A stretch of 29,133 nt of DNA from Patescibacteria group bacterium UBA1400. Its GTDB lineage: Bacteria > Patescibacteriota > Microgenomatia > UBA1400. Below, piece after piece: positions 27,669-29,133 of this stretch (its first letter is position 1; the number at the start of each line of letters is the position of its first letter). The notes under the pieces are model-generated. The model was not told where the DNA came from. It saw nothing but the letters and a program-made list of their open reading frames with translations, and did not search any database. The translations under genes were made by a program, and so were the position numbers. Location: contig DBQG01000048.1 of assembly GCA_002305125.1 (NCBI GenBank), forward strand, positions 14,858 to 43,990. The letters are read 5' to 3'.

Positions 27669-29133
27669 ATGGCGGAACAACATCCTCGTACAATTGCCGA
27701 CTACCGACCCTTAGGAATTCCTTTTCGGGAAATGCTTAATGGTGCTCTTGACAGTACTATAGAAAGAGTTTTAAATCTTGATCCTGCTGACTTTCGTTCT
27801 GAATCTAGTGTTGAATTTCTTCCTTTATACCTACTTGTCACAAAAGCTGTTTTACAAAGAGATGTTCATGACCGGATTCTTATTGACTATCCTCATGCCC
27901 TAGATCTTCAAAGTGAGTTTAGCAAACAAGAAGCAAGAGATTTTTTACGTTCAATTACCACTGATAAACCGGAAAATGACCTTACTGGAATCGGTTTTTC
28001 CGTGGCCTTAATTTTAGATTACTTATCCCGTCATCCCGAACGCGCTCAGGACTATCTTTCCCCTGGCAGCAGTTTGGAACAAAATCTTGACTATTTAAGG
28101 AAAAGAACTGGTTTTCCTGAAGGAACTAGTGCTATTGATGATCCCGATCTTCGTACTAACATCCCTGTTAAAGTTTGGGCAGGCAAGCAGCTTGTTGAAG
28201 CCGGACTGGCAGATCCGGAAACAAGATATTGTGCCGACCCTTTTTCTCTGGCAATCAGAACTACTGAACTTTTAAACCAAGGAAGAACTGTCTGGATCTC
28301 TTCTGCTATGCCTGATCAATTTGGCGATTTTGTTTATGTTGGACTTCACAAGCAGGAAAAAGATCCTCTTTACGATCCTCAACCAACTTCTCTAGAAAAA
28401 ATTTTTTATAATATGATTAAACAAGTTAAAATACGCAAACATTCTCTTTTTCCTTCTCTTCTACAAGATCTACCCAAAGAAGTTTTACTGTCAAAATTAG
28501 TTCATGATCCTTATATTTCCTGGTTTGCTGATCAGCTTCAAGTATATTCTGAAGAAGCATATCAGCAAGGCATATCTGCCTTAAAAGTCAGCCGTCCTGA
28601 TCTTTTTCCTAAAAATCTTTCTGCTCCTTTATTTAGAGGTATTAGCAGTCTACGCAATTTTTATTTAGATGTTTTGCCTCAGCTTCTGGATATTTTCAGC
28701 CAGTATCCGCAAACGATGTTTAAAGTCTTTCCTCAAGATGAAAAACATCTTTCTATCGGTACCGTCCTTTGCGATTTAAAAGAAAAGCCTCAGGATCTTT
28801 CCAGTTTGGGCCCAAGCTTTACTTTTGAAATGAGCAGTCAGGAGTATACACCCAGGGGAAACGTAGCTGTAGACAGACATGTAACCTACTATCCTTATCA
28901 TAATTTAATTTTCGGGGATCCGTCTTCAGTAAAAATCTTTTATGATGTTGTAAGACAGCCTATGAGGGATGGAGGCAGTTTTATTAATAGGCTTGATCAG
29001 TTATTTCAAAATACCGGCGTTCATTCCGGAGCTGTGGAAGTAATGGTAGAAGACAAGCCTGGCAATGGACATAAAAATATTGCTTTTGCTACTGATTTTA
29101 ATCCTATAACTAATCCTGGCAGGATTGGTCCAC
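27669..29133 (+). CDS. Large unrecognised soluble protein (cut by right edge)
   Basis: The frame is open for 488 codons from the ATG at 27669 to the end of the window. A GTG at 27645 is a possible alternative start. No signal peptide, membrane helix or known catalytic motif is evident. The sequence is acidic and helix-rich at the start (PFREMLNGALDSTIERVLNL), has a central region with RTTELLNQGRTVWISSAMPDQFGDFVYVGLH, and a C-terminal part with HVTYYPYHNLIFGDPSSVKIFYD and VHSGAVEVMVEDKPGNG that looks like alternating strands. Codon use resembles its neighbours. Its divergent promoter is next to the trx operator, but no shared regulation can be shown. Confidence 0.8.
   Translation, partial: MAEQHPRTIADYRPLGIPFREMLNGALDSTIERVLNLDPADFRSESSVEFLPLYLLVTKAVLQRDVHDRILIDYPHALDLQSEFSKQEARDFLRSITTDKPENDLTGIGFSVALILDYLSRHPERAQDYLSPGSSLEQNLDYLRKRTGFPEGTSAIDDPDLRTNIPVKVWAGKQLVEAGLADPETRYCADPFSLAIRTTELLNQGRTVWISSAMPDQFGDFVYVGLHKQEKDPLYDPQPTSLEKIFYNMIKQVKIRKHSLFPSLLQDLPKEVLLSKLVHDPYISWFADQLQVYSEEAYQQGISALKVSRPDLFPKNLSAPLFRGISSLRNFYLDVLPQLLDIFSQYPQTMFKVFPQDEKHLSIGTVLCDLKEKPQDLSSLGPSFTFEMSSQEYTPRGNVAVDRHVTYYPYHNLIFGDPSSVKIFYDVVRQPMRDGGSFINRLDQLFQNTGVHSGAVEVMVEDKPGNGHKNIAFATDFNPITNPGRIGP

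Noticed and set aside
1..29133. tRNA genes, CRISPR arrays, insertion sequences or prophage genes
   Set aside because: No cloverleaf-like sequence, regular direct repeats, transposase or phage protein was seen in the intergenic regions or reading frames.

Overview
This window looks like a chromosomal segment from a low-GC, streamlined bacterium of the Candidate Phyla Radiation (Patescibacteria), possibly Microgenomates-like. That placement is inferred from gene style: short intergenic gaps, many small membrane-anchored proteins of unknown function, a SIMPL protein, a DUF1189-type protein, a eukaryotic-type hexokinase, cyanophycin-synthetase-like ATP-grasp enzymes and a CPYG thioredoxin-fold protein. 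UGA is used as a normal stop, so the altered code of Gracilibacteria/SR1 does not apply. I saw no tRNA, rRNA, CRISPR array or insertion sequence, and no gene-free stretch longer than 300 bases.

Layout. 1-2720: a gene cut by the left edge, an unknown 156-aa protein, a SIMPL protein, an anchored protein and a small exported protein. 2709-5157: two receiver-only response regulators flanking a 521-aa duplicated 'PWW' protein. 5275-9808: tgt, a hexokinase-family sugar kinase, an anchored alpha/beta hydrolase, a DUF1189-type membrane protein and a 55-aa membrane peptide. 9805-16662: truB, then an amide-ligase island of three ATP-grasp enzymes, a RimK-like ATP-grasp/RimB-like retropepsin fusion and its 7TM membrane partner, with an unknown 93-aa protein inside. 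16700-20360: a probable operon (minus strand) glyA, flavodoxin, ferredoxin, thioredoxin-fold protein, rsmI. 20463-23628: a TPP enzyme of acetolactate synthase type and a zinc-type dehydrogenase. 23752-27558: a thiol-redox operon (minus strand) of csoR-like regulator, trxA, a 46-aa Cys-rich protein, intein-containing trxB and an inositol-monophosphatase-family gene. 27669 to the right edge: a large unrecognised protein, cut by the window.

The most striking locus is the thioredoxin operon. Its trxB carries a 392-aa LAGLIDADG intein inserted exactly before the second cysteine of the catalytic CxxC. This places the first catalytic cysteine at intein position -3, the geometry that can form a disulfide with the intein nucleophile. 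The regulator heading the operon has lost the His and the second Cys of copper-sensing CsoR but has a new Cys, and an ATACT-G8-AGTAT palindrome covers the -10 box, transcription start and start codon. The whole looks like a self-referential redox circuit.

A second theme is transcription architecture. At least eleven genes have a -10 box, usually preceded by TGn, only 5-9 bases before the start codon. This predicts leaderless mRNAs at transcription-unit starts, while genes inside operons more often have Shine-Dalgarno sequences.
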